Shown here piece after piece: positions 9,465 to 22,055 of a stretch of DNA of 64,000 nucleotides. The notes beneath the pieces were generated by a model. The model was given only the letters and a program-made list of their open reading frames with translations. It was not told the origin of the DNA and ran no database searches. The position numbers and the translations under genes are program-made. The first letter of the stretch is position 1; each line of letters starts with the position of its first letter. Source of the DNA: Diadema setosum (lineage: Eukaryota > Echinodermata > Echinoidea > Diadematoida > Diadematidae); contig CM067066.1 in assembly GCA_033980235.1 (NCBI GenBank), positions 32,651,180 through 32,715,179 on the forward strand. Reading direction: 5' to 3'.

Positions 9465-12400
9465 CAGGACAAAAATGGTGACACCACTAGGCTACAAGGC
9501 CTTGAAGACTTTGCTGGGAAAAGATCCTGATGAAGCAGCCATTGAGTTGAGTTCTCTAAAGGAAAGACTTGACAAGCTACTGCACGAGGAAGACATACGA
9601 TACGATATGGTGTCATTGCTTTTCCAAGTGATGAATCACGTATCACAAGCACATGGGGCTTCACAAACTATCATTATGCTTATTGACATGTTGGGAAGGT
9701 CCCCGTTTTTGACCAAGCATTTAACGCGACATCTCGTCGCGATGAGGAAGGAGCGTGATAAGAGTCGAATAAAGAAGCTACCGAGAAGTATACACGATAT
9801 CGCCAAAGTGCTTTGTGAGATACAACAACGTCGCCCAACTTACTGGAGAGAATTGGTTGTGGTGTCAACACTCCTTAACGATGTCGTCGGATATATCGAG
9901 CAGAAAGGCATCAAAGTAGATAAAGAGGTTCGAAGGGATGTGACCGTGCTGAGAGAATTCCAAGCCGCAATTGATAAAGAGAGGGAAGACAGAGCTAGAG
10001 GTCCCATTGAAACTACTGAACCTCCTCCGGATAATTTTCGTGACATCTGCGTACTTCCCACCTCAGAGGAAGTGACAGATTCATCGATCCGAACGTACCT
10101 TCGAGCAAACATTGTAAAGGGTAAATACGAAGACGCGGATCATTATCTGGATGTGCAGTTTCGGCTCCTTCGTGAAGACTTCATACATCCTCTCAGGAAA
10201 GGAATCAGCGAATACAACTTAGAGGCAGCAGGACCAGGAAAGCACAACAAACGAGCACAAGACATTCGTCTATATTACGATGTTACATTAGAGGAGCCGG
10301 TTTACATGCACACAGGGGTAGTTTTCCGAATGCACTTTGATGAATCAAGACTAAAAGGCATTCGCTGGCAGGCTTCGAAGCGACTGATCTTTGGATCACT
10401 TGTAATTTTGACTCCAGATGACTTCAAGACACTGATTTTTGGAACAGTTGCCAACAGATCACCAGAGGATCTGAGAAGGGGGTTCGTAGAAATAAAGCTT
10501 GAACGTGACGAGGAAATCGTGGAAATTTTCTCCGATAAAACCTTCGTGATGGCTGAGTCGTCCGCTTTCTTTGAGGCATACAGACACGTCCTCAAGGGAC
10601 TTCAAAGTGTCACGGAAGAGACTCTCCCGCTCCCTGACTATATCCTTTTCGTGTCAAGCACAGTTCGTCCCCCAGCCTACATGGGCCAAGACAGAATGAC
10701 TGAGTATGACCTATCGCCACTTGTGTCGGATTCAATCCCAAACGCTGGTGCGATCAAGAAAAGATTGAAAGTATCTAAAATCCTGGATAATCGTGACTGG
10801 CAGAGAGTGGTAAACACAGGCTTGGATGAATCACAACTTCAGGCAGTGAAAGCAGCTCTTACTCAAGAGATGGCTGTAATACAAGGACCTCCTGGAACAG
10901 GAAAGACGTACATAGGACTTAAAATTGTCCACACATTACTTAAAAACAAGAGTATTTGGAAGAAACCCCAGCAATTGCGTGATGATGTGAAAAGATGTTC
11001 CTCGAACAAACCAATTCTTCTTGTGTGTTACACAAACCATGCGCTGGATCAATTCTTGGTAGGAGTGGCCGAATACAACTGCGAGGGCATTGTACGCGTT
11101 GGCGGTAGAAGTACAAGCGAAGCTTTGAAACGATTCAATTTGAACTCATTGAGATATTCTAAGAGAAACAAGTCGCGTTGCATTAACCGAAGAATAGGTC
11201 AAGTTCGAGGGGAGATCGAACGCCTTGGGAGGGAACTGACGATTTCACAGGACAAGACAAATGCAACAAAAAGAGGACTTCTTCATGAGAGAGTTCTGTC
11301 GCCACTCATGGATAAGTATCACTACAGTAGCCTTACATCAAGGCATTTCCCTCAAGGGCATGGTGTTTCTCTGCTTGTCAACTGGCTTTTGGAAGATATG
11401 AATCTCAATCTGACCAAAGACCAAATGCCAGCTGGAGGAGACAAGCGTCTCGGAGACGAAGCCGAGCCCATCGATGAAGATACGACCGATGTAGATGATG
11501 AGGGCCAATTCAACATTCTTGAAGAAGCTGACATCCTCGAAAAAATGAGAGCACTGGACATAGACGATCCCCAAGAGACCATGACTTTGAGGAGCGATAC
11601 TGGCAGCAAGGACGATTCACTGGCCTTCCACTTGAACGACCTCGATAATGTTCATCGAGCAGAGGAATGGCGAGTGGATCGTCGCACGCAGAGACAACGA
11701 AAGCGAAAAATGCAAAGAAATCTTCGGAGTACTGAAAGAATGACTGACGATGAGGCGAGGAGGATTGATAATGTGTGGGAACTGGAAGGGAGCAGAAATC
11801 GTTGGCGACTTTACCGCTACTGGGTCCACAGGTATAGACAAGAATCACACAGGATATTGATTCACAGACAGCGAAAGTTCTCCGATCTTTGTCAAGAGCT
11901 AAGAGAAGCACGCAGCCAGGAGGACTTTGAAATCCTTAGACATGCCACTGTAATAGGCATGACAACGACTGGTGCAGCCAGGTGCCGTTCGTTACTCCAG
12001 CGCATTGAGCCACGTATCGTAATCGTCGAAGAAGCGGCAGAAGTCTTAGAGGCCCATATCATTACAGCACTAACGGAGTCTTGCCAGCATCTTGTCTTGA
12101 TTGGAGATCATCAACAGCTGCGGCCAAATCCAACTGTGTACAGACTAGCCACAGACTATCATCTTGACATTTCTCTCTTCGAGAGAATGATAAAAAACCA
12201 ATTTCCGTGCCACACACTTAACCTGCAGCATAGGATGCGTCCAGAAATATCTCGTCTAATGAAGCTACCCAGGTTTTATCCAAACCTAAAAGATCATGGC
12301 TCCGTCAAGCACTTTGAGGAAATCAGAGGGGTGACAAAGAACTTATTTTTCATTCAGCATGAAGAAGCCGAGGACTCTAGAAATGACGAAACGAAGAGCC

Positions 12401-13760
12401 ATGCAAATATTCACGAAGTAAGGTTTATAGTGGCGCTTTGCCGATATTTCCTTCAACAAGGATATCTGCCCGAACAGATCACCATTCTGACTACGTACAC
12501 CGGCCAACTGTTTAATTTCAAGAGGCAGGCCATAGGCAGTGACTTCAAAGGTATACGGGTCACTACAGTCGATAACTTTCAAGGAGAAGAAAATGACATA
12601 ATCCTTTTGTCCCTTGTTCGAAGTAACGCAAAGGGGAGCGCCGGCTTCCTTACGATCGACAACAGAGTCTGTGTAGCACTGTCTAGAGCTAGGAAGGGTC
12701 TATACTGCATTGGAAACTTCAAGCTTCTTGCAGAATGCAGGACCGGAACGGGTCTGTGGAAGGACGTTGTAAAGTGTCTCCAAACGACGGGCAACATTGG
12801 AAGGACTTTGCAGTTGCAGTGTGAAAATCATCCTGAAACCAAAACGCGCGTGGCCACAGCGAAGGACTTTGAAAATGTGCCTGAAGGTGGTTGTACACTG
12901 CCCTGTGATGCACGCCTTGAATGCGGTCACACATGCAGATTGCGGTGTCATCCAACAGATAAGAAGCATGAGAAGTACAAATGCATGCAACCCTGCACAA
13001 AGGTCATTTGTGATGTTGGCCACCTTTGTCGGAAACGCTGCTTCGACACGTGTGACAATCCGTGCACCGAACTTGAACTCAGAAAGCTTCCGTGTGGCCA
13101 TTTGCAATTTGTAATGTGCTATCAGCTTTTGGAAGACGTCACATGCCATCACCCATGTCCCCTAAATCTAGCTTGTGGTCATCCATGTAAATCCACTTGT
13201 GGAAAAGCATGCACTGCGGCGTGTAAAGAGCTTGTTATCAGGTCTTCATGGCCTTGCAAACACAGAGTTCTCGTTAAATGCTCGGCTGGTCCCGAGTCCT
13301 GCCCGGAAAGATGCAATGCCCTTCTGAGCTGTGGCCACAGATGTAGTGGGACCTGCGGCTCTTGTTACCGTGGTCGACTACACGTAATATGTCGTCAGAA
13401 GTGTGATCGGATCCTCGTTTGTGGTCACCCATGCCAAGAAACATGCGCGACCAAGTGCCCTCCATGCGGTCGCGTATGTGAGAATCACTGTCAGCACAGT
13501 CGCTGCACGAAGAAGTGTGTCGAATCATGTAAGCCATGTGCAGAGGTATGTCCATGGAAGTGCAAGCATTTCCAGTGCCGGAAGAAATGCGGAGAGCCCT
13601 GTGACAGACGTCCTTGTATGTACCCTTGTGACAAAATGTTGAAGTGCAATCATCCTTGTATCGGCGTATGTGGAGAGCCCTGTCCTAAACTGTGCCGAAT
13701 CTGCAACAAAGATGAACTTACAGAGATATCCTTCGGAGAAGATGATGAACCAGATTCTCG
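9465..13760 (+). CDS. ZNFX1: ZNFX1-like gene A, main exon: N-terminal domain, SF1 helicase, NF-X1 zinc fingers
   Basis: This exon encodes most of an NFX1-type zinc-finger-containing protein 1. Counting from its first full codon, LGYK and a helical N-terminal domain come first, followed by the UPF1-like helicase. Walker A GPPGTGKT is at 474-481, motif II VEEAA at 854-858, and IGDHQQLRP near 880. QHRM is at 921-924, VDNFQGEEND from about 1035, and VALSRAR near 1070. An acidic then Arg/Lys-rich insert lies at about 650-770, as in vertebrate ZNFX1. A Cys/His-rich NF-X1 array fills about 1110-1415. The exon ends in GlyGluAspAspGluProAspSer plus CG, then donor GTGAGT. ZNFX1 proteins bind dsRNA and restrict RNA viruses in vertebrates, and act in small-RNA inheritance in nematodes. 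The array is about as long as in the vertebrate protein, so A looks like the most conventional copy here. An ATG at 9445 overlaps the acceptor and is probably not used. Confidence 0.95.
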
Positions 13761-14308
13761 GTGAGTTGATTGATAGATGGTGTCAATTGTTCTTTTGCAA
13801 TTAAACATGATGGTGCGTAATGAAAATAATCACTAATAATCACTGAGTTATATTCAAGCAAAAAGAGAACAATGCATGAAAGATAGTAAAAAGCTAAACA
13901 ACAATGTGAGTTCATGATGACAATGTCGTCAGAAAGCATAGGCAATTGACACGATTAAATACTTAATATCAAATTATATCTTATGAGTAGTTGGTGTGAT
14001 AAAGTGTCTGACTGATCCACACATTGGCATATAGGGACATATAATTGAATGAAATGCACGAGAGCGTCATCAATAGCAAATTATGCTTGACTTTGTAGTG
14101 GCCTTAACAGAGGACATAATAATATACAGAGGATATGGCTGTACAGCTTTTAGGGCAGAAAACGTCTGAGGCTAATAAAAAAAAGAAGCGATCGCGATTA
14201 TGCGAATTAAGGATGAAGAGTCATAACCATTTTATGAGTTGCGTGTCAAAACACATTGCATCATGTAGCTGTAACATTTATTGTATTGTGAAAAGTAGTC
14301 TGGTTGAA

Positions 14309-14352
<44 letters not shown>

Positions 14353-15409
14353 TTCGGATTTTGTTCTCGACCATCAAGAGGTCTGTCTGTCATTTATGGG
14401 TGACTATTGAGTGGTCTACATGGGCGTTTACCGTCTCAACCACACCAATTTATATAGAAGCTGTGAAGGCTAGGTGGGATACGAAAAAATATTACTTTAA
14501 ACGTGGGGTTTTAATAAAAATGACAATAGGAGTAGAAAAATTCGTGTCGAAGACACGAAGATTTTGAAAGTGGCTTAGCCTACATGATGTTGGCATACGC
14601 TGTGCACGCCACATTTTAGACAAAGTTCCTGTTCAGCTTAAGTGCATATTTTCAAAACGTCGTGATTACAGGAAACAGTTTACTTGAGATCAACAATCCT
14701 ATTGACTATACTTAATCAGTTGGAAAGAAGCGACATAATATGTTGCCTCAAATGTAAGCATGGTTGTTTTCATCTTGTGGTTTAGTGTGTACAGATCACA
14801 TTTTCAAAGTGAATGAAGCGAAGAGAATTTCGAACATCCTTTGAAAAGATGTGGCTCTCAAATAAGACCTGGCTATAATTGTGTTGATTTTACTTAGAAA
14901 AATATCGATAAAACGTCCAGTTTCATGAATCAAAAGATATTCTACAAAATACAGAAAAATGTGAAAATGTAAAAATTAGATATTCAAATGGTAATCTTTT
15001 TCATTTCGTTTTTGAGGTCTCGGTGTTGTATTCACACTTGAAATGTTTGCATTGTGACATGGTCAAACATATCTGACAATTTAGTTTGATTTCATACAAA
15101 TCACTGGGCTCACATTGAGTGAGCCTTTGGGGACGATATCAGGAAATTAAAGTGGAGTCAGACTTTTTTGTATTTTTTGTCAATTAGATGAAATATGAAA
15201 TGTTTTCCTTATAGAATAGAGAGCTTTTTCTTTAAAAAGGCAAAAGTTTTTTTTCGGTTTTTATAGTGGTGAAAAACGAGACAAAACAGAGAAGTAAGTA
15301 TCTGTTAATGTTAATTGTGTGTGTTTCAACAAGAATGAAAAGACAAAGACTATGAGGGGGTAGGTCTTGAAGTAATAGGAAGGAATATGCTTTAATACGC
15401 ATTGTATAG
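13761..15409 (+). other. Gene A intron 2
   Basis: The donor is GTGAGT and the acceptor TTGTATAG. Both sides keep the frame, completing an Arg codon. The intron contains a TA microsatellite at about 14311-14351 and no other recognisable feature. Confidence 0.88.
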
Positions 15410-15512
15410 GTTCGTTGAATTGGAGGACTGTGGTCACGTGATCGAAGTTACAACACTTGATCGCTGGATGACGCTCGACAGTGATACCCCCGGAGGTGCT
15501 GTTAGTATTCAG
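15410..15512 (+). CDS. ZNFX1: ZNFX1-like gene A, short exon 3
   Basis: This 103-bp exon supplies the last base of the Arg codon and then FVELEDCGHVIEVTTLDRWM plus 14 more residues ending in Gln before GTAAGT. In the family, this LEDC-x-H segment starts the C-terminal domain directly after the NF-X1 array. The equivalent exon of gene B (44794-44899) has the same phase pattern and the same LEDCGHV core. The exon ends in phase 0. Confidence 0.93.
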
Positions 15513-16381
15513 GTAAGTTGTAGATTGTAGGAAGTCGGATAAATAACAATATATCAACCATTAACACACATTACTTGGTTCATGTAAACGTATTAGATAT
15601 CAGCATTGTTGACTGCAATCATGGTAATATGCCTACAATGCGGTCGGGTATACAGTCCGATACCCTTGTACAAGAAAGAGGAAAGAGAGAATGAAGTATG
15701 CCAGTATGATAGAAGTTCAAGAATTTTGGTAATGTACGTACTATCATCTCTAAATGGCATTTCAAACAGATCATTCACGATTCAAATACGTAGGAGAGCC
15801 TAATTCTTTGCACGAAGAGAAGTCCATGACTTAAACACATGGTGTAGGAAGATGTGTTTGCATTCGACAATGAATACCTGGATCAAAAAGTTTTCTGGCT
15901 TGTACTACTATTTGCGGACCTCATTTATACAAATAAATGTGTGATGTGAGGGGTTAAGATATAGAAGTGATAGTGATAGATTCATATTACAACACAAAGA
16001 AATGCCACACTATTAAAAGTAAAAGAAACAATTGTGAATCTTATGGTACATTACTGTCATAATTATTATGATGAAAATTTATTTGATTATTTGAAGGACA
16101 GAATCCCCATACACCCTTACAGGAACTCTGGCTTATCTGTTTATTTCTTGGGCAGATTTGATACAACAATATCCTTAAAGATTCTGTTATGATGAGTTCA
16201 TTTCCTGTATTTTTTTATTATTTTAACATTATTAGGGTGCTTCAAAATGAATTGTAGCAATGATGTAAACATAAATGAAATCAGCAAATGTCATTTGGGG
16301 AGGATTAATCAATGAACGTCAAGTCTGGAAGGAACAACAATGCCAACCAACGTGTTCCTATTCCTTGTTTGATTCTAACAG
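15513..16381 (+). other. Gene A intron 3
   Basis: A GTAAGT donor and TTCTAACAG acceptor bound this phase-0 intron. I see only AT-rich sequence and no repeat or gene. Confidence 0.88.
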
Positions 16382-17299
16382 CTGAAGGGTTGTCCACGCT
16401 GCAAGACACCAATCAGGCACAATTTGCGGTATGGTAATGCAATTAAACAAGCTCTGAACAACGTCGAAGTTGTAAAATTGAAGGCGTTCGGTGAGAAACA
16501 AGACATCGAGTTCACTCGTCAACAACTCGCACGCGATCTGACACAGGAGACTGAGGTAATGAGTATGTTGGCCATTGCCAAAGAACTGACACTCTTCCCC
16601 CGGAAAGAGGTTGCTCAACTCTTCCTCAAATCCGTGGATGAGACCTCCAATCTGAGCTGGGAACAAGTCTATTCCGTGAAGAACAGAGTTGCCTTTTTGA
16701 AGGAGCTGAGGGAGATTGAGCAGAAACTTTATTTGCTTCATTTGCCAGCGGAAGAAAAAGAACTTGCTGCATCACTGAGAGCAGATCTAGCTGCAATGAG
16801 GGTTTGGCTCTGCCGAGGGGATATCGCGAGAATGTCGCCACAACAAGTAACAGACGCAACCTGCGAAACAACGAGGTTCAGTTTCGCTCTCCGACTGCTC
16901 GAGCTAGTGACGACCAAACCGACGGCACACACACAAGCTGCTGTTCAAGAAGTGAATAAGGCGAAGCTATTGTTGTTTGCCGGGACGAATCTGACTGCGG
17001 CAGAACAGAAAGAAATAAGGAAGCTCTTGAAAATCATAGACATCAAATCCGGGGGTCTTGGCGTCACTGGAGCTGATCGGAAAGAAATCGTCTCCGCCGT
17101 AGGGTTGTCAGAGGGAAACTGGTTCAAGTGTCCACAGGGACATGTCTACGCCACTGGGGAGTGCGGTGGCGCGACGGTTCAAAGCACCTGTCCGGATTGT
17201 AGCAGCACAACAGGAGGTCGGTTCCACGCATTCAGACCAGACAACTGTCTGGCACGCAAAATGGAAGGGGCTCGCCACGCGGCATGGCCGGATTTATAG
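16382..17299 (+). CDS. ZNFX1: ZNFX1-like gene A, terminal exon with RZ-type zinc finger
   Basis: The last 305 residues begin LKGCPRCKTPIRHNLRYGN, matching the family's CPxCxxPIRxxxRYG motif, a second half RING-like pair of Cys. A long helical region follows. Near residues 250-275 is an RZ-type zinc finger, the domain shared by ZNFX1 and RNF213: FKCPQGHVY, then ECGG, then CPDC. The end GARHAAWPD matches the end of vertebrate ZNFX1. The TAG stop is at 17297-17299. Summed coding length in the window is 5457 nt, an exact multiple of three, or 1818 residues plus the missing N-terminus. I saw no convincing AATAAA signal close downstream. Confidence 0.95.
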   Translation: MKGCPRCKTPIRHNLRYGNAIKQALNNVEVVKLKAFGEKQDIEFTRQQLARDLTQETEVMSMLAIAKELTLFPRKEVAQLFLKSVDETSNLSWEQVYSVKNRVAFLKELREIEQKLYLLHLPAEEKELAASLRADLAAMRVWLCRGDIARMSPQQVTDATCETTRFSFALRLLELVTTKPTAHTQAAVQEVNKAKLLLFAGTNLTAAEQKEIRKLLKIIDIKSGGLGVTGADRKEIVSAVGLSEGNWFKCPQGHVYATGECGGATVQSTCPDCSSTTGGRFHAFRPDNCLARKMEGARHAAWPDL

Positions 17300-20200
17300 G
17301 CAAACATGGCAAACTTAATTTGACGGGGCGATATCCTATGATAACGACTCCGAATGAAGAGACATTTTAAAATACTTGATTGCAAGGTAAGAAGGAGGAT
17401 AGCAAGAGATGAATGGACTGGTAGCACATAATGATATGCAAATCTTCAAATCAAATGAAATGTTTGATTTGATAATAGCAAGAAATTAGATATAGTATTT
17501 GTGTTTTTTGATGATGTCCTCATTCCACTATTGATTTTAATGGACTTGCTGAAGATGCAATATTTAGGGGTATCTGTGCTTTTAATCAAGACTCGCAAAA
17601 TCCAATCTACGTTTCCTTTGTCAAGAGTAGCCTTTTTCCTTTAAAGACCTTGTGATTCTGTCTGTGTTCTCAAATATAAGATTACTGCCTCCATCTATCA
17701 CATCATATCAGTTTTACAAGAATCTTTCTCACCTTCCCCATTTTTCATGTTTAGCCTTTCCTATAATTTTGTGATGATCGTAAGGGGAAGCTTGCCTTGT
17801 TAAAATGCTATCACCTAGTTCAGTTTCATCACAGATTTACTCTGTCTTTACCAACATTCATATGCCTTCTACCAGGAAAGGAGATGTATTGCAATGCTGA
17901 TATCATATGTATCATGCATTGTGCGTCAAACATAGGAAAATCCGATGAAAATTTAGTACATGTACAAGAGTCTAGTGAAAGTTCATTCATTTAAGCCACT
18001 TCTTGGGTGAGAATATGCTCTGCGATCTGTTATGCACACCAAGAAATGAATCTTGTAGACGATCTTTGTGCGTGTATTGAAGTGCGTTTTGCCAGTGATG
18101 GACAATAACACCCCAGTAGTGGTGTTCGTCAAAGCAATCACCGTTTTTGCCACTGTATATATTGATATCAGTATTTGCGTCGATAAATTTATTAGACATC
18201 ATGATTTTTTTTTTTTTTTTAGTGTGCGAGGTATTTATACAGTTTAACATTGCATACTAGAAGTACTAGTATGCAGTACTCTGCCATGTCGTCTGTCATT
18301 CTATGTCTATCATTGTCTATTGCGGCCAATTCTCAGCAACCATGCTGTCGTGTTTGTTTGTATGATGTTACTGCCAAAACACCAGTGACTAACAATACTT
18401 ACTTTAAATGTATGCCGAGGACCTGTGCAAAGTGTGCACCCCTTCCTCTCCCAGCCACCTAGATATTTGTAGCAAAAATGTTCGTCAGTTGTCTTTCTAT
18501 GCTTTCTATGTCTTTAGCATAAACATGTCTTTTTTGTGTGTGTGTGATAGGCCTTACTGTTCACTCAGCTCTTGTTTATAGCGCTCATTACCTACCAAAG
18601 AAACTTAAATCTATGCCTGTTAACTGAAAAAAAGGTTATAGAGTAATGCAAATACGAAATGTCATATATATGTCGTACATTATTTTGGCAGCAATCGGAA
18701 TACCTTTAATACACATGTTTATTACTTTCATGCGTGTATTGTGTTTATGTTAGTGATACTGCACATGCTGTTTGCCCGTATTTAAATATGTGCATCATGC
18801 TTCTCCTTCTCCACATTTCCCCGTCTCTTCTCTAAGTTCTTTCCAGAGCTACCAAGTCTCACGCATTCTGCGTGAGACTCACACATTTAGGGTCCGTCTC
18901 ACGATCACACACATGGCACCCATTTTTCTCATGCATTGGGACCATAGCTCAAAGTATTAAAGTGAAAGCTGAATTGAAGGTATATTTCCCTTTTGTTTTC
19001 CAAAAAAAAAGTAAAAAATAGTCACTTTAGTATGCACCAGATTGCACCATTAACAGTGTCAATGATACTTTCTGTAGAAACACTAAACGACTAATTTTTT
19101 GTTCATTGTTGTATTTCTTTCTCGGTCTCTGCGCGTGCGGATGTACCTGCAGTATAATGTGCTCCTCTGATCCACTGGGATTCATTCCTTCTCTGTTGTT
19201 CATTATTCATGTCATGTCGGGCAAATCATGGTGCACTATAACGTCATGCCCTGAAAGGGCACATAGAAATTTATGCTGTGTAGATGGTTGCTTTTCGTCT
19301 TCTTCTCCTACTCTCTCTTTCTCATTCAATGTAACTTATACATTACAAAAGCAGCACTTATCATTTGAACACATCACTGTAACTTATTAATATAAATACG
19401 TGCATGTATGTATGTGTCTAGGTATATAGGTATGTCGAGTTGATCTGGCGAGCCTAGTATTGGGAGGTTTTTATCATCTCCTCCCTTCCATTCTTCTCTC
19501 TCTCTCTCTCCCTCTCTAACCCTTATTCCACTAGCATCATGTTGGACCCTCTTGGTTTTCTTCATTACGATGTTATTTTTATCGGTTGCCAAACAGTCAG
19601 GCTTTGTGCTTATTCTTGACAATCGTTCTGTATGCAAATCATTAAGATGTTACTCATGTAATTATATTACAGAGGTATTCTATAATTGATGAAAATGATG
19701 ATAATTGTTGAAAGTATACTACCGTTATTTTGTACTTTGTTAATGAAATTGCAGAAAGTTGATGTATTTGAAAAAATGGCATACAGAGAATAAATCAAAT
19801 CAAATCAAATCAAATTAAGAGCTAAATTTGAAAAAGCTCTCCACCGTGGGAGGGGAGGGGACATCCCCCTCCCACACCCTTCCCGGCTCGCATGTGCGCG
19901 CGCCGAGACGCCGAGTCATGAAAATCTCACCCATATTTTTTTTTAATCTTGCCATCTCTGTCTTTCATTCCTAAGGGACCTGAAAAATTATCAAATTTTA
20001 TTGGATATAATTGACACTTTGCTTAATGTTTCTCCCTTCCTCGTGCGTGTCATTTCAATGTCAGGTAATAGTCAAACTATATCCACTACTTTGCATACGA
20101 TTACTTTACAACTGGTACTCCATTACAAATATGATGGAGTGTCCTGTTTTGAATTATATTGACTGTACTATTCATATAAGCTCTAATGTTCTAAACTTGC

Positions 20201-21369
20201 ATGGGTTCACTTTGTGCCATGTTAGATATGAAATATGGATATATCTCTCGATCCAATGATTTGGTTCAAAGATATTGTAGGAAATTAATGTGCGATATTA
20301 TTGAAGAAATTCGTTGCTTAATTGCCCGGCAAAAGGGCCCTGGCAAGTCTACGTCGTGTAAGCTTGTAGGGACCTGAATTCTGCCAGGAAGGCAACGCAG
20401 TAACGGGAGATGCTGAACACGACTAAATAATAGGCCTAAGAGATTTTTACGCGGATGTTTAAAATTTGTAGAGCCTAAATGACTAATGAAACTGATGTGA
20501 ACCACTAAACTATTCATCGTTGTCTTAGATGGATACCCTGACTCTCTCTCGCCATGTACTTTGCACATCACTCATTTCTGCTCCATGATCCAGGAGTTGT
20601 CCAAAATATATACGGATAGTGTACATGATGCATGTATACTATGTATGATATAAATGCATACACTATCTGAAGATTTTTTTTTTTCATGTTGAACATGTTT
20701 AGATCTTGACGTATATTAGTGAGACTTTGTCAAAATACCGAGGTAAAATTGTTGTAAACATTGTATCTATTACCATAAGCGTGACAAAGAGCTTAAAAAC
20801 GAGATGTTTTGATGTTGTTATATTATATACTGGTTGAAATAGTTCACCGATGCATTATGTTTACACGAAACTCAAATGGTCCGCTAACTCTAAAGTTTCA
20901 AGAATTTACAGCAATGATTGCAGAGTGCAAGTGACAATCTCTTTAATGATTTCAGTGTCTTTCCCCTTATGCCACATCATTGTCGAAGTTACAGACTGTG
21001 TTTACGTTACAACAGTACAAATTGCTACTGAATTCTGTGAACGACGACGAAAGATCCAGAGGGGCTTTCACTTTATTTACTTTGTTTGCGTGCGACACAA
21101 GCCTCTGTTTCATCTGTTGTATGTAACTTAGCTGTGTGTCATTGGTGTTGTTGTTGTTGTTGAAGTTTTTCTTGTCAGCTAGATAGAATAACCGCTCAAA
21201 TGGCCAAGTATGCTTATCATTTGTGGCTGATAAGTAACAAATGATATGCATACTTGGTCACTTGGTCACTTGAATGAAAAAAAAAATGAGAATGAGAGTT
21301 AAAAAAAAGGTGCATAGAAAATCTACTTATCTATATTTTCCACATCCTTTACCCCATGCGGTAAAGGTC
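17300..21369. other. Intergenic, A to B, left part
   Basis: I see no gene here. It holds a T-run near 18204, a small perfect hairpin near 18857-18882 (CTCACGCA and its complement), a pyrimidine-rich stretch near 19492-19520, and a LINE-like 3' tail ending at about 19817. Short reading frames lack coding character. Confidence 0.7.
19640..19817 (+). mobile_element. LINE 3' terminal fragment with CAAAT-repeat tail
   Basis: A noncoding stretch ends in AATAAATC followed by repeated ATCAA/CAAAT units at about 19789-19817. The same kind of tail follows the LINE coding end at 57275-58356, so this is probably the 3' UTR end of a 5'-truncated copy of a related element. The left limit is uncertain. Confidence 0.45.
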
Positions 21370-21481
21370 TTAAAGGCGACCTCCGGATGATTTTCAGACT
21401 TTTACATTAGAACAGCTATAAATTAGCCAAACTGAGTACAGAGTGTCAGAATTTATAGTGATTGGGATAAGGAATGAGAAT

Positions 21482-22054
21482 TGCAACTGATTGACAAATT
21501 GCCCTACATCGACGTAAATAAGCACTGAATTGATCAGTGTTTTAGTAGTAGCCATGATAAAAAATCATGGGCGTACCTACTCGAGCAGGATTCGAACCTA
21601 CGACCTCCTGATCACCGAACAGGCGTCATCTCCACTAGACCACCGAGCTTTCGCCCGACAGCAAGTGTCGGTTCTAATCCTTATAGCATGCAGCGGGTAC
21701 TGCTTTGTTATTCAAATTCATGAATTTCTTCCGTCGAGATGTTTTCATTGCAACTGATTGACAAATTGCCCTACATCGACGTAAATAAGCACTGAATTGA
21801 TCAGTGTTTTAGTAGTAGCCATGATAAAAAATCATGGGCGTACATACTCGAGCAGGATTCGAACCTACGACCTCCTGATCACCGGTGATCAGGAGGTCGT
21901 AGGTTCGAATCCTGCTCGAGTATGTACGCCCATGATTTTTTATCATGGCTACTACTAAAACACTGATCAATTCAGTGCTTATTTACGTCGATGTAGGGCA
22001 ATTTGTCAATCAGTTGCAATGAAAACATCTCGACGGAAGAAATTCATGAATTTG
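21482..22054. mobile_element. Composite tRNA-derived SINE insertion with 12-bp target duplication
   Basis: The insert is flanked by AGGAATGAGAAT at 21470-21481 and 22055-22066. It contains a reverse-oriented tRNA-like SINE (A and B boxes on the minus strand). A second partial copy follows in the same direction, with a period of 267 from 21482 to 21749. That copy turns back on itself at 21883/21884 as an exact inverted copy. Retroposition is inferred from the length of the target duplication. Confidence 0.65.
21576..21656 (-). repeat. tRNA-like head of a SINE
   Basis: On the minus strand an A box, TGGTCTAGTGG, is at 21632-21642 and a B box, GGTTCGAATCC, at 21588-21598. They bracket an anticodon-arm-like CCTG...CAGG stem and a good T arm. 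The acceptor stem has several mismatches or wobbles and the base before the expected anticodon is C rather than U. I therefore read it as a SINE promoter head, not a working tRNA gene. Confidence 0.6.
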
Positions 22055-22055
22055 A
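21712..22055. repeat. Perfect 344-bp palindrome without spacer
   Basis: Position p pairs with 43767-p. I compared the arms throughout and saw no mismatch from 21712/22055 to the centre GATCACCGGTGATC at 21877-21890. Each 172-bp arm contains a SINE tail, a B box and half of the tRNA-like region. Transcripts would form a very long hairpin. Confidence 0.93.

Noticed and set aside
12700..13152. Antisense frames over the NF-X1 region of gene A (and similar ones over gene B at 39081-39569)
   Set aside because: Cys/His-rich coding sequence on the + strand leaves long open frames on the reverse. Their text is low in sense and unlike any family I know.
21576..21656. Functional tRNA gene
   Set aside because: The acceptor stem is imperfect, the position before the anticodon is not U, and the sequence belongs to a repeated unit. 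A SINE head is the simpler reading.
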